Source: Rhizobium vallis (GTDB lineage Bacteria; Pseudomonadota; Alphaproteobacteria; Rhizobiales; Rhizobiaceae). Taken from it: a stretch of 64,000 nt of DNA. How positions within the stretch are numbered: position 1 is the first letter of the stretch; every line of letters begins with the position of its first letter. Both the position numbers and the translations under genes were made by a program. The stretch is taken from positions 124,001 through 188,000 of the forward strand of contig NZ_ML133698.1 of NCBI RefSeq assembly GCF_003985155.1, written 5' to 3'. The notes under the pieces were generated by a model. It was given only the letters and a program-made list of their open reading frames with translations, was not told the DNA's origin and ran no database searches. This document shows, in pieces, positions 26,753-36,274 of this stretch.

Positions 26753-27684
26753 TCCGCCCCCCTGGGATCGAGGACGTCACGAAGCGCATCGCCGACAAGG
26801 TTGAAGGCGAGGCTGACGAGCGCGATGGCGATGCCCGGTGCGGCGATCACCCAGGGGCTGTCGAGCATGAACTCGCGCCCGCTGGCGGCCATCGAGCCCC
26901 ATTCCGGCCATGGCGGCTGCGCGCCGAGGCCAAGAAAGCCGAGGCCGGCGGCGGTGATGATGATGCCTGCCATGTTGAGCGTGACGCGGACGATCACCGA
27001 GGGAATGCACATCGGCAGGATGTGGCGGGTGATGATCGCGATCGAGGTCGCACCCTGCAGGCGCACGGCGGCGATGTAATCGGCCTTGCGCAGGCTGAGC
27101 GTCTCGGCGCGCGCCAGCCGCGCGATCGGCGGCCAGGCCGTCAGCGAAATGGCGATGATCGCATTGGTGATGCCGGGGCCGAGGGCGGCGGCAAAACCAA
27201 GCGCCAGCACCAGCCCGGGGAAGGAGAGGAAGATATCGGTGACGCGCATCAGGATCTCGTCGACGATGCCGCCGAAATAGCCCGAGAAGGTGCCGATCAG
27301 TAGGCCGAGGGGAGCGACGATGATCGTCACGAGCATGATGATATAGAGCGTCGTGCGGGCGCCGTAGATCACCCGGGAGAAGACGTCGCGGCCGAAATTG
27401 TCGGTGCCGAGCCAATGATCGGCCGAGGGTGGCGCAAGCCGCCCGGCCATATCCTGAACGATCGGATCGTAGCTGGTGAGCAAGGGGGCAGCCGTCGCCA
27501 CCACGATCAGGAGCAGGATGATGGCAAGTCCGGCAAGGCCGAGCGGGTGCAGGCTGAACTTCAACCAGCCCTGATGGACCTGCTGCACTGAGGACTGAAA
27601 CCACCCCTGAGGCTCCGGCGCCAGCAGCCATTTGCGAAAGCCGCCGGCCTGGATGCTGTCTGCGTCTTCGGTGGAGATCGTCAT
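26749..27684 (-). CDS. Dpp/Opp-type ABC permease (DppC-like)
   Basis: 311 residues from ATG 27684; an upstream ATG (27726) would overlap the other permease gene by 38 bases. An N-terminal span (GLAGLAIILLLIVVATAAPLL) is followed by five more and the permease EAA loop (YIAAVRLQGATSIAIITRHILPMC). Pairs with the DppB-like subunit encoded just upstream. Substrate specificity resides in the binding protein at 28792-30378. Confidence 0.9.
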   Translation of the reverse strand: MTISTEDADSIQAGGFRKWLLAPEPQGWFQSSVQQVHQGWLKFSLHPLGLAGLAIILLLIVVATAAPLLTSYDPIVQDMAGRLAPPSADHWLGTDNFGRDVFSRVIYGARTTLYIIMLVTIIVAPLGLLIGTFSGYFGGIVDEILMRVTDIFLSFPGLVLALGFAAALGPGITNAIIAISLTAWPPIARLARAETLSLRKADYIAAVRLQGATSIAIITRHILPMCIPSVIVRVTLNMAGIIITAAGLGFLGLGAQPPWPEWGSMAASGREFMLDSPWVIAAPGIAIALVSLAFNLVGDALRDVLDPRGAE

Positions 27685-27688
27685 GGCG

Positions 27689-28786
27689 TCACCGTGTTCT
27701 CGGATCAAGGATGCGATAGAGGACATCAGACAGGATGTTAATCGTCAGGAAGACGGCGCCGATCGTCAGCACCGAGCCCATCACGACGTTCATGTCGTTC
27801 ATCTGCAGCCCGCGGGTGAGGTATTGGCCGAGCCCCGGCCAGCCGAAAACCGTCTCGATCAGCACCGCCCCTTCGAGCAGCCCGCCGAAGGTCAGCGCCA
27901 GGATCGTCAGCAGCTGCACACGGATATTCCTGAAGGCATGGCGCCAGACGACCTTGCGGGTGCCGAGCCCTTTTGCCCGGGCGGTGATGATGTATTCCTG
28001 GCTCAGCTGCTCCAGCATGAAGCTCCGCGACATGCGGCTGATATAGGCGACGGAATAATAGCCGAGGATCGCCGCCGGCAGGATGATATGGCCGAGCGCG
28101 TTATAAAACACATCCCATTGGCCCTGGATCGCCGCATCGATCAGCAGAAACCCGGTCATCGGCGTGACCAGGCCTTCGTAGAAGACGTCGATCCGGCCGG
28201 ATGCGCCGACGAGCTTCAGCTTCGCATAGAAGACGAAGAGCGCCATCAGTCCGGTCCAGAAAATCGGAATGGAATGGCCGGCAAGGGCAACGATGCGGGC
28301 GATGTGGTCGATAATGGTTCCGCGCCTGACCGCAGCCGTGATACCCAAGGGGATGCCGATGATCGCGCCGATGATCATGGCGATGACCGCAAGCTCGATC
28401 GTCGCCGGAAAGATCGTCATGAGATCGGTGAGGATCGGCTGGCCCGTCGTCGCCGAGGTGCCGAGATCGCCCGTCGCGATCTTCCCGACATAGGCTAGGA
28501 ATTGCATCCAGATCGGTTCTCCGAGCCCCAGCTCGTTATAGACGCGATCATAGACCTCCTTGCTGACCTCCGCCCCGGTGATGGCGAGCACCGGGTCGGC
28601 GGGCAGCAGGCGGCCCATCGAAAAGGTCAGGAAGAGCAGGCCGAGCAGCGTCGTGACGACAGCCACCACGCGTCCCGCCAGGCGCCGCAGCAGGCTCAGC
28701 AGAGGGTGCGGGGCTGCATCGGCAAACCCGCCCTCCCGAGAGCGGCGGCTTGCCTGCCCCTTCGATGTCAGATCGGCGCTCGCCAC
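27689..28786 (-). CDS. Dpp/Opp-type ABC permease (DppB-like)
   Basis: 365 residues, six spans, with a polar N-terminal extension of about 35 residues (MASADLTSKGQASRR) before the first span. DppB hallmarks include FSMGRLLPADPVLAITG, a long periplasmic loop, and the EAA loop YIITARAKGLGTRKVVWRHA, followed by LLEGAVLIETVFGWPGLG. Begins six bases after the binding protein gene's stop. Confidence 0.9.
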   Translation of the reverse strand: MASADLTSKGQASRRSREGGFADAAPHPLLSLLRRLAGRVVAVVTTLLGLLFLTFSMGRLLPADPVLAITGAEVSKEVYDRVYNELGLGEPIWMQFLAYVGKIATGDLGTSATTGQPILTDLMTIFPATIELAVIAMIIGAIIGIPLGITAAVRRGTIIDHIARIVALAGHSIPIFWTGLMALFVFYAKLKLVGASGRIDVFYEGLVTPMTGFLLIDAAIQGQWDVFYNALGHIILPAAILGYYSVAYISRMSRSFMLEQLSQEYIITARAKGLGTRKVVWRHAFRNIRVQLLTILALTFGGLLEGAVLIETVFGWPGLGQYLTRGLQMNDMNVVMGSVLTIGAVFLTINILSDVLYRILDPRTR

Positions 28787-28791
28787 GCGCT

Positions 28792-30378
28792 CTACTCCTT
28801 GGTCACGTCATGCCAGCGCGTCGACCAGGTCGTATGCCCGTGATAGCCCTTCACATTGGCGCGCATGACGTATGGGTCGGTTCGCTGGAAGAAGATGACG
28901 AGCGGCGAGGCCATGCCGGCGTAGATGCCATCCATCTTCTTGAAGATGTCGCTGCGCTTTTCCGTGTCGCGCTCCTTCATCGACTGGTCGATGAGCGTGT
29001 TGAGCTCGTCCACCTTCATGCCCGCACGCCAGAGATAATAGCTGCCGAGGCGCGCCTCGTCGCTGTTGTCGGGGTTGTAGGCATATTGCGTGGCGACGGC
29101 GAAGGGATCGGGCAGCCGGGCGCCGGAGTTGCCGAGCAGCACTTCGAATTTGCGCTCGCGGAAGGCGGGCGTGAATTCGCCGGGTACGAGATCGAGATCG
29201 AGACCGGCGGCCCGGGCACTTGCCTGCAGTGCTTCGGCGAAGGGCAGGGTCGCCGCACCCGACGGATTGAGCACCTTCTTCAGCCCGTTGGGATATCCGG
29301 CCTCCGCCAGCAGCTGCTTGGCCTTGGCGGGATCGTAATCGTAGTGGGCGGCAGCCTCGCCGGGAGCGCCGATCATGCCGCGCGGGACCATCGACTGCCA
29401 GGGAAAACCGGTATAGCGCATGATGTTGCCGGAGATCGCCTTCCAGTCGAAGGCGTGCTGGAAGGCCTCACGCACCTTCGGCTTCTGCAGGTCGGGATCT
29501 TTCTGGTTGAGGGCGATATAGTAGAAGCCGAGACCCGGAACGTTGTCGATGACCATATCCTTGTTGGTGGAAAGCGCATCGAGATCGCCGCTTGCCACAT
29601 ACTGGCCGATATCGACGTCGCCGGCTTCTAGCTGAAGCCTGAGATTGCCGGATTCCGGGATATGGCGGGCAACGACACGAGCCATGGCTGGCTTGCCGCC
29701 CCAGTATTTCGGCTGCGCATTGAAGATCGCCACATCGTTCGGCCGCCACTGCGCCAGACTGAACGGGCCGCTGCCGGCGGAATTGGCTGAAAGCCAGGCG
29801 CCGCCGAAATCGCCGTTCGCCTCATGCGACAGCACCGTCTTCTTGTCGACGATGCCGAGCGACGAGCCGGCGAGCGAATAGAGCACCAGGTCGGTATTGA
29901 CCGCCTGCGGCAGCTCGATCTCCAGCGTGTGGTCGTCCTTGGCCCGAACCAGCTTCTCGACATTCTCGGGCTTAAAGCCCCAGAGCGCGACGTCAGTTGA
30001 GCCGACCTGGCCCATCTTGATGACGCGCTGGATCGACCAGGCCGCATCTTCGGCTGTGACCTTGTTGCCGCTCTGGAAGACGGCGTCGTCACGCAGGGTC
30101 AACGTGATGACCCTGCCATCCTGCGAGACGCTCCACTGCGTCGCAAGCATCGGCTTCAGTGTTTTCAGATCATCAGGCGACAGCTGCACAAGGTTGTCGT
30201 AGAGGTTCGAGATCAGCTCAGACACCGTGCGGGCATTGTTCTGAGCCGGATCGAGCGTTCTGATGCCGGTGAGATTGGTGCCGATGACCAGCATGTTGGG
30301 CGGCGACGCCGCGAGGGTGGGCTGCGCCGCCATCAGGGCGCCTGTTATCGCGATCGTCGTCAATAGCTGCTTGAGCAT
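28792..30378 (-). CDS. Family 5 ABC substrate-binding protein
   Basis: 528 residues from ATG 30378, with GGGAGGT eight bases upstream. A signal peptide (MLKQLLTTIAITGALMAAQ, cleavage near TLAA-S) precedes the SBP_bac_5 domain: LDPAQNNARTVSELISNLYD, LRDDAVFQSGNKVTAEDAAW, VREAFQHAFDWKAI. Family 5 proteins bind peptides, but also opines, cello- or xylo-oligosaccharides and nickel complexes. Being in one operon with uronate-type enzymes suggests a sugar-acid or oligosaccharide ligand. Confidence 0.9.
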   Translation of the reverse strand: MLKQLLTTIAITGALMAAQPTLAASPPNMLVIGTNLTGIRTLDPAQNNARTVSELISNLYDNLVQLSPDDLKTLKPMLATQWSVSQDGRVITLTLRDDAVFQSGNKVTAEDAAWSIQRVIKMGQVGSTDVALWGFKPENVEKLVRAKDDHTLEIELPQAVNTDLVLYSLAGSSLGIVDKKTVLSHEANGDFGGAWLSANSAGSGPFSLAQWRPNDVAIFNAQPKYWGGKPAMARVVARHIPESGNLRLQLEAGDVDIGQYVASGDLDALSTNKDMVIDNVPGLGFYYIALNQKDPDLQKPKVREAFQHAFDWKAISGNIMRYTGFPWQSMVPRGMIGAPGEAAAHYDYDPAKAKQLLAEAGYPNGLKKVLNPSGAATLPFAEALQASARAAGLDLDLVPGEFTPAFRERKFEVLLGNSGARLPDPFAVATQYAYNPDNSDEARLGSYYLWRAGMKVDELNTLIDQSMKERDTEKRSDIFKKMDGIYAGMASPLVIFFQRTDPYVMRANVKGYHGHTTWSTRWHDVTKE

Positions 30379-30423
30379 CTCAAGACCTCCCAATCCTGTT
30401 GCTTGCGGAAAATAGTGTCGAAC

Positions 30424-31374
30424 TCAGCCGGCCGCCTTTGCGTCCCGCTGGTCTGCAGTGGTTTGAATATCGCCTTCGGCCTCCCAGCCCTGGAGCAGCC
30501 GATGCAGTTCCTCGCGGTCATGCTCATCGAGGCGCGGCAATCCCGGCACGCGCACGGGGCCGACATCGAGGCCGGAATAGGTGACGGCCTCCTTGACGAC
30601 GGTCACGTTCGCGCCGTTGCGGAATTTGGTACGCATCCGCTCGAAGGGTTCGAGCTTGTTGACGATGGCTCTCGCCGCGGCGAAATCGCCTTTCTCAAGC
30701 GCGTCGTGGACGGCAAGCGAGAGTTTTGGCGCGACGTTGACGAGGCCGGATGTGAATCCGCGCGCGCCGGCTGCGGTGAATGTCGGCGCCCAGCTTTCCG
30801 CCAGGCCGCAGACGAATAGCGCGCCGGCAGGATCGGCCGCGGGGATTGCACGCGACAGCAGCATCAGGTCTGTTGTGGCGAACTTGATGCCGGCAATGTT
30901 GCCGTGATTGGCCAGCCGAACGATGTCGGCGACGGTGAAACCCTCGGCCCTGACATAGGCAACGAGCGGCAGGGTGGACGCATCGGCGAGATTGCAGAAA
31001 TAGTCGATCTGGGCCGAGGGCGCCGCGAATGGATCGACGGGCTGATGCGACATGACCGCCGATGCGCCGATCGCCGCCGCATCCCTGGCCATGCCGATCG
31101 CCTCGTGCAGCGACCGGCCGATCGCCGCCGTCACCGGCGCCCGGCCGGCAACACCCGACACCGCCGCCTCGTGGACGATCCGGATTTCCTGCGGCGTCAG
31201 GGCATAGAATTCCCCGGTATTGCCAGCGGCGACGATGTTGTGAATGCCTGCCGCCGCCACCCGGGCATAGACCTTCGCCGTAATCTGAGGCTCGACTTCG
31301 CCTTTTCCGTCATAGGCGGTGACGGGAACGCCCGACACGCCGGTGAGCGCCTTGCGCATGATCGCGATGCTCAT
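30424..31374 (-). CDS. DapA-family lyase, likely keto-deoxy-sugar-acid dehydratase or aldolase
   Basis: 316 residues, start ATG 31374 with GGGGGAG upstream. The DapA/N-acetylneuraminate-lyase barrel is clear: GVSGVPVTAYDGKGEVEP, AAGNTGEFYALTPQE, catalytic Tyr140 in LVAY and Schiff-base Lys164 in AGIKFATTD. The GNTGEF pattern recalls 5-dehydro-4-deoxyglucarate dehydratase (KdgD), which would turn the dehydratase product into 2-oxoglutarate semialdehyde. An aldolase is the alternative. Fits the uronate oxidation route of its neighbours. Confidence 0.85.
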   Translation of the reverse strand: MSIAIMRKALTGVSGVPVTAYDGKGEVEPQITAKVYARVAAAGIHNIVAAGNTGEFYALTPQEIRIVHEAAVSGVAGRAPVTAAIGRSLHEAIGMARDAAAIGASAVMSHQPVDPFAAPSAQIDYFCNLADASTLPLVAYVRAEGFTVADIVRLANHGNIAGIKFATTDLMLLSRAIPAADPAGALFVCGLAESWAPTFTAAGARGFTSGLVNVAPKLSLAVHDALEKGDFAAARAIVNKLEPFERMRTKFRNGANVTVVKEAVTYSGLDVGPVRVPGLPRLDEHDREELHRLLQGWEAEGDIQTTADQRDAKAAG

Positions 31375-31409
31375 TGTTCTCCCCCGTTCGCTTTTCTTCC
31401 AGATGGTCG

Positions 31410-32285
31410 TCAGCCGAAGCGAAAGGGCGCCAGCCCCTCCGCATCGACATCGAAGGCAATGACCGTGCCTGCTTCGAAACGCCCGGTGCGGTCGGTCGAC
31501 AGGCTCGTGACGTAGAGGGTGCTGAGGTCAGGCCCTCCGAAACACGGCATGGTCGGTGCCGCGACCGGCAGAATGAAGATCTCGACGATTTCGCCTTCGC
31601 TCGACAGGCGGTTGAGACGGCCGGCGGAGACGCCGGCGCTCCAGTAAAATCCGTCGCGATCGGTCGTCGCTCCGTCGGGGCGGCCCTGCTCTTCGGTAAA
31701 GCTGCGCAGCCGGCGGGCGGCGCCCAGCGCGCCGGTCTCAGGATCGAAATCGAAGGCCTGCAGGAAGCATTGCCGGCTGTCGGAGTGATACATCCGCCGG
31801 CCATCCGGCGACCAGGCAAGGCCATTGGAGCTCGTCAGTCCCGTTGCCACGGTGCGCGTGCTGCCATCGGCGCCCACCCGGTACAGTGCGGCCTCGTCGG
31901 TTTGCGGCTTGGCTTCGCTGATCGAGCCGACCCAGAAGTGTCCGTCGGGCCCGACCTTTCCATCGTTCAGGCGGCCATTGATCTCGCGCCCGACCGGATC
32001 GGAGAGAAATTCGAGATGGCGGGAGACGGGATCGAAGAGATGGACGCCGGTCTGGAGGCCGACAACGATCCTGTTGTCGCGGCAAAGGCCGAGGCAGCCG
32101 ATCGCAGCCGGCATGTCGAAACGGTTGACTCTACCTTCGCACAAAATCCGGACGAGCGCTGGCGCCAGGATATCGACGAGCCATAGGGCGCCGGTCTCTT
32201 CGTCCCAAACGGGCGATTCACCGACCGTCAGCGGCTGCTCCAGCACCGAACGAACCTTCGGCTCAATGATACGCGGCGCCGTCAC
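31410..32285 (-). CDS. SMP-30/gluconolactonase-family lactonase
   Basis: 291 residues, starting at GTG 32285, which overlaps the upstream gene's TGA (GTGA). The six-bladed propeller family is recognised by GESPVWDEETGALWLVDI (metal-binding Glu near residue 23), NGRLNDGKVGPDGHFWVGS and SSNGLAWSPDGRRMYHSDS. It should open a sugar lactone, here most likely the aldarolactone made by the uronate dehydrogenase encoded just upstream. Confidence 0.88.
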   Translation of the reverse strand: MTAPRIIEPKVRSVLEQPLTVGESPVWDEETGALWLVDILAPALVRILCEGRVNRFDMPAAIGCLGLCRDNRIVVGLQTGVHLFDPVSRHLEFLSDPVGREINGRLNDGKVGPDGHFWVGSISEAKPQTDEAALYRVGADGSTRTVATGLTSSNGLAWSPDGRRMYHSDSRQCFLQAFDFDPETGALGAARRLRSFTEEQGRPDGATTDRDGFYWSAGVSAGRLNRLSSEGEIVEIFILPVAAPTMPCFGGPDLSTLYVTSLSTDRTGRFEAGTVIAFDVDAEGLAPFRFG

Positions 32286-33112
32286 GAGACCGTCTCCAGG
32301 CCTTTGACGAGCCCCTCGGCATCGCGCATGCGGATGTCGCCGTCGTGATTGTATTCGCAGAACCCCCCGCCCTGGAACGTCAGGGCGACCTGGCCCTCGG
32401 CAACCTGCTCGATGCGGGCGTGATCGCGCGGGCGGTCTTGCGGGAGGTAGCCGAGCCTCGTCGCCAGATCGTTGTCCCACCATTTCTCGTCCGCATCGGA
32501 AACGCCGTAGACGACGGTTGCGGCGATCAGCGGATGGGTGAGCCCGATGCGAACCAATTGCGCCAGATCCCGCGCGCTGATCCAGATCGCGATCGCCCGC
32601 TCGCTGTTGGGATAGGTGCCCGCATTGCCGATGCGGATGGAAAGCGTGCGGATGCCTGACGTGTCGTAATAGAGCCCCGCCACCAGTTCGCCCCAGCATT
32701 TGGAAAGCCCGTAGGGGCTATCCGGCCGCATCGGATCGAGCGGCGATACGACCTCGCCACGCGGATAGAAGCCGGTCGTGTGGTTGCTCGAGGCATAGAC
32801 CATCCGCTCAACCCCGTTGATCCGGGCAGCCTCGTAGAGATTGTATGTCCCAAGCACATTCGCCTGCAATATCGCGTTCATGTCGATGCCGCTTGCGATG
32901 CCGGCAAGGTGAATGACGCCGTCGATCCCGTTGAGAGCGGCCGTCGCCTCGTCGAGGTTGGCAAGATCGGCCTGGACGAAGCTTTCGTTTTCAGCCAGTT
33001 CGGCGGGTTCGTGAATGTCGATCAGGCGGAGGTGCTCGACATCGGGTCGAAGGAGCGGGCGCAGCAGCGTTCCGACACGTCCGGCAGCACCCGTCACAGC
33101 GATCCGTCTCAT
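32282..33112 (-). CDS. udh: Uronate dehydrogenase-like NAD-dependent SDR
   Basis: 276 residues from ATG 33112 (GGGAGGA seven bases upstream). An extended SDR: GAAGRVGTLLRPLL binds NAD, and YGLSKCWGE holds the catalytic Tyr/Lys. The lines ASSNHTTGFYPRGE, LYEAARINGVERMVYASSN and LTFQGGGF match Agrobacterium uronate dehydrogenase from memory. That enzyme oxidises glucuronate or galacturonate to the aldarolactone. The lactonase, lyase and transporter in the same operon fit. A related sugar epimerase cannot be excluded. Confidence 0.8.
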   Translation of the reverse strand: MRRIAVTGAAGRVGTLLRPLLRPDVEHLRLIDIHEPAELAENESFVQADLANLDEATAALNGIDGVIHLAGIASGIDMNAILQANVLGTYNLYEAARINGVERMVYASSNHTTGFYPRGEVVSPLDPMRPDSPYGLSKCWGELVAGLYYDTSGIRTLSIRIGNAGTYPNSERAIAIWISARDLAQLVRIGLTHPLIAATVVYGVSDADEKWWDNDLATRLGYLPQDRPRDHARIEQVAEGQVALTFQGGGFCEYNHDGDIRMRDAEGLVKGLETVS

Positions 33113-33133
33113 CGTCCGTCCTCCCATCATCGT

Positions 33134-33847
33134 TCAAACGCCCTGGAACATGCGGGCGCGCGCATTCAGTATGTGTCTCTTCATCGCATCGTGCGCTTCG
33201 GTTTCCCGCCGCGCGAAGATCGCCTCCACGATCACCGCATGCTCGTCCTGCACGCTGCGGATCTGCTCCGGCGTGCGCTTCAGGCTCAGGCTTCGCGTCA
33301 CCGAATGGCCGATGGCGAAATGCAGCCTGAACCATTCGCGCACGGTGATGTGAAACTGATTGCCCGTCGCCATCGCAATCGCGTCATGCAGTGCCTGGTC
33401 CTCCTCGGCGCCGAGTTCGCCGTTCTTCAGACATTGCTCGATTGCGAGAAGCGCTGCCGTGATCCGCTCCTTGTCGGCTGGCTGCCAGTTTCGCGCCGCA
33501 AGCTCCGCCGCCTCAGCCTCGAGGCCGGCGCGGAACTCGAAGAACCGCTGCACATCCGCAAGCGAGCCGACCGGAACCATTTTCAGCATCGACGAATCCG
33601 GCCGCTGCCTGACGTAGGAGCCGGACCCCTTGCGCGACACGATGAGGCCGTCGGTTCTCAGCCTCTCCAGAGCCTCGCGCACCACGGGCCGCGACGCGCC
33701 GAAATCGGCGGCGAGCTTCGTCTCCGACGGCAACCGCTCGTTCACAGGAAACTTGCCGTCCGCGATCATCCCCACGATCTTCTCGTAGATGATGTCGCTG
33801 AAGCGCGTTGCGCCCCTGTTCGAAACGGCATCGACTGCAAACGTCAT
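33134..33847 (-). CDS. GntR/FadR-family regulator
   Basis: 237 residues from ATG 33847 (AAGGACGAAA upstream). N-terminal winged helix (LPSETKLAADFGASRPVVREALERLRTDG) and C-terminal FCD all-helical ligand domain with metal-type residues (FEFRAGLEAEAAELAARNW, DEDQALHDAIA-like ALHDAIAMATGN, DEHAVIVEAI). FadR-subfamily proteins commonly respond to sugar acids. It heads the uronate operon and faces the second transporter operon, so it likely represses both. Confidence 0.88.
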   Translation of the reverse strand: MTFAVDAVSNRGATRFSDIIYEKIVGMIADGKFPVNERLPSETKLAADFGASRPVVREALERLRTDGLIVSRKGSGSYVRQRPDSSMLKMVPVGSLADVQRFFEFRAGLEAEAAELAARNWQPADKERITAALLAIEQCLKNGELGAEEDQALHDAIAMATGNQFHITVREWFRLHFAIGHSVTRSLSLKRTPEQIRSVQDEHAVIVEAIFARRETEAHDAMKRHILNARARMFQGV

Positions 33848-34220
33848 TTTCGTCCTTTTCTCTCCCGCCACATGGCCATTCACCCCATCGGCTCTTCGCC
33901 CGGCGAGCAGAAGCCAGATATGCCGTCTCGACCCTGCGCCAGCATGGCGCGATGCAGTCACCTGCTGTGATGTTGCCTGTGGACAGCATCTAACAGATTT
34001 GCCGCCTTCTTTCCATCGAGACTGTCTTCCCAATGGTTTTAACGCCTCGTTTGATGCTGCATCGCTAGCGAATCTGTAATTATCTGTCAACTCTTGTAAT
34101 CATTTGAGAACGTGTCTATGGTCTCCTCCGCAGTGCCGAGGAGGGCGCGTAGCGGCGGGTCGGGAGCCCGCCGCGCCAGCCGGCACAAGGCCATAGCGGC
34201 ATAAAAAGGGGAGGAACTCG
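33848..34220. promoter_or_regulatory. Divergent control region of the sugar-acid island
   Basis: 373 bases between the FadR-type regulator and the second transporter operon. On the plus strand TTGTAA (34094-34099) and TATGGT (34117-34122) are 17 bases apart, a fair promoter. Just upstream ATCTGT occurs twice, ten bases apart (34072-34077, 34082-34087), a possible regulator contact. I found no clean FadR-type palindrome. Binding is inferred. Confidence 0.4.
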
Positions 34221-36158
34221 ATGTCCAAAGAAATACTGTCTGGCGGCGTTACCCGCCGCGCCGTGCTCGGTGGCATGGCCGGCGTCGCGGCATTGTCGCT
34301 TGCCGGCCGCGCCTTTGCCGCAGGCGGCGAAGCGCCTGATCTGGCGCAGCTCGTCAAGGACGGCAAGCTGCCGCCGCTGGCCGAGCGCTTGCCGAAAAAG
34401 CCGATGGTGGTGACGCCGTTCGAGAAGGTCGGCACCTATGGCGGCACGCTCCGCCGCGGCCTGCGCGGCTCATCCGACCATAACGGCATCCTGCGCATGG
34501 TCGGCAACCAGAGCCTCGTGCGCTGGAACCTCGATTTTACTGCCGTGCAGCCGAACCTTGCCGAACGTTGGGAGGTCAATGACGACGCAACGCAATTCAC
34601 CTTCCATCTGATCGAAGGCGTGCGCTGGTCCGACGGTCATCCCTTTACATCAGACGACGTCGTTTTCGCGATCGAGGACTGCGTCAAGAACACCGAGCTT
34701 TACAGCTCGACGCCGGCGCAGCTTTCCGTCGCCGGCAAGCCGGTCACGGTCGAAAAGATCGATGATCATACGGTGAAATTCACCTTCGCGGCGGCGAACG
34801 CCCTTTATCTGGAAAACCTCGCGACGCCGCTCGGCCAGCATCCGACGCTCTTTCCGAAGCATTACTGCAGCCAGTTCCTGCCGAAATACAATCCAAACGT
34901 CGAAGCCGATGCGAAGAAGGCGGGCGTCACCAGCTGGACGGAGCTCTTCCGCAGCCGCTGCGGCGACATCGAAATCCCCTCGCGCTGGGGCAATGTCGAC
35001 AAGCCGACGCTCGATCCGTGGGTCGTCAAGGAGCCCTATGCTGGCGGTGCGACGCGCGTCGTCATGACCCGCAACCCCTATTTCTGGCAGGTCGATACAT
35101 CAGGCAATCAGCTTCCCTATATCGATGAGATCAATTTCGGCATCTCGCAGGACGTCGAATCGCTGATGCTGAACGTCATCTCCGGAAAGATCGATATCCA
35201 GGAACGCCACATCAGCGTGCTCGCCAACAAGCCGACGCTCTCCCAGAACATGCAGAAGGGCGATTACCGCCTGCTGACGCTGGTGCCTTCGGCCTCGCAG
35301 CAGTGCCAGATCTACTTCAACATCACCCACAAAGATCCTGCCATGCGCAAGATGTTTGCCGACAAGTCGTTCCGGCAGGCGCTGTCGATCGGTCTCAATC
35401 GCCAGGAACTCATCGACATCGTCTATTTCGGGCAGAGCGAACCCTATCAGGCCGGACCGCGTCCGACCCACCCCTGGTATCATGAGAAATATGCGCGCCA
35501 GTTCACCGAATTCGATGCCGACAAGGCGGGCGCGATGCTCGATCAAGCCGGCTACAAGAAGGGCGGCGACGGCTTCCGCCTTCGCCCGGATGGGCAGAAG
35601 GTGTTCTTCTCGATCGACGTCATTCCGACGCTCTATCCCGACCTCGTCGATGCGCTCGAACTGGTCAAGACGCATTGGGCCCAGATCGGCATCGACATGA
35701 AGGTCAACACGATCGAGCGGGCGCTCTACTACACCCGCGGCGACGACAATGCCCATGATGCGCAGGTATGGCCGGGGCCGGGCGGTCTCGATCCGATGCT
35801 CGACCCGCGCGATTTCTTCGCCTTCCATCCGCAAGGGTCGCGTTATGCCATTCCGTGGACGCTCTGGTATACGTCCAACGGCGCGCGCGGCGAGGAGCCG
35901 CCGGAAAGCCAGAAGAAGCGCATGAAGCTGTTCGACGAGGCGCGTTCGACGGCCGATCTCGACAAGCGCGGCGCGATCATGAAGCAGATCTTCGATATCG
36001 CGGCGGAGGAATTCGAGACGGTCGGCCTCTGCCTTGCCGTCGGCGGCTTCGGCATCATCCGCAACAATCTGCGCAATGTTCCCGAGAAAGAGCCGGACAG
36101 CTGGTCCTGGCCCAATCCGGGGCCGGCACTGCCGCAGCAATTCACCTTCACGAGCTGA
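34221..36158 (+). CDS. Family 5 ABC substrate-binding protein, large, Tat-type signal
   Basis: 645 residues, longer than most family members. The signal peptide has a Tat-like start (GGVTRRAVLGGMAGVAALSLAG, cleavage near AFA-AGG), suggesting export in folded form. The SBP_bac_5 domain shows NLAERWEVNDDATQFTFHL, GVRWSDGHPFTSDDVVFAIED and FRQALSIGLNRQELIDIVYFG. GGGGAGG lies eight bases before ATG 34221. Heads a five-gene plus-strand operon ending in a sugar-acid dehydratase; relatives with this layout often bind oligosaccharides. Confidence 0.9.
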   Translation: MSKEILSGGVTRRAVLGGMAGVAALSLAGRAFAAGGEAPDLAQLVKDGKLPPLAERLPKKPMVVTPFEKVGTYGGTLRRGLRGSSDHNGILRMVGNQSLVRWNLDFTAVQPNLAERWEVNDDATQFTFHLIEGVRWSDGHPFTSDDVVFAIEDCVKNTELYSSTPAQLSVAGKPVTVEKIDDHTVKFTFAAANALYLENLATPLGQHPTLFPKHYCSQFLPKYNPNVEADAKKAGVTSWTELFRSRCGDIEIPSRWGNVDKPTLDPWVVKEPYAGGATRVVMTRNPYFWQVDTSGNQLPYIDEINFGISQDVESLMLNVISGKIDIQERHISVLANKPTLSQNMQKGDYRLLTLVPSASQQCQIYFNITHKDPAMRKMFADKSFRQALSIGLNRQELIDIVYFGQSEPYQAGPRPTHPWYHEKYARQFTEFDADKAGAMLDQAGYKKGGDGFRLRPDGQKVFFSIDVIPTLYPDLVDALELVKTHWAQIGIDMKVNTIERALYYTRGDDNAHDAQVWPGPGGLDPMLDPRDFFAFHPQGSRYAIPWTLWYTSNGARGEEPPESQKKRMKLFDEARSTADLDKRGAIMKQIFDIAAEEFETVGLCLAVGGFGIIRNNLRNVPEKEPDSWSWPNPGPALPQQFTFTS

Positions 36159-36274
36159 TTTCGATCTCAAGCGCCGTACCGTCAGGCACGGCGCTTTCTT
36201 TCAGGTTCGCTCTCCTCTTGCGGTCGTGAAAGCTGCAAGGGCCGGAGGGCGGCGTCCAAGCCGGGAGACGCTTC

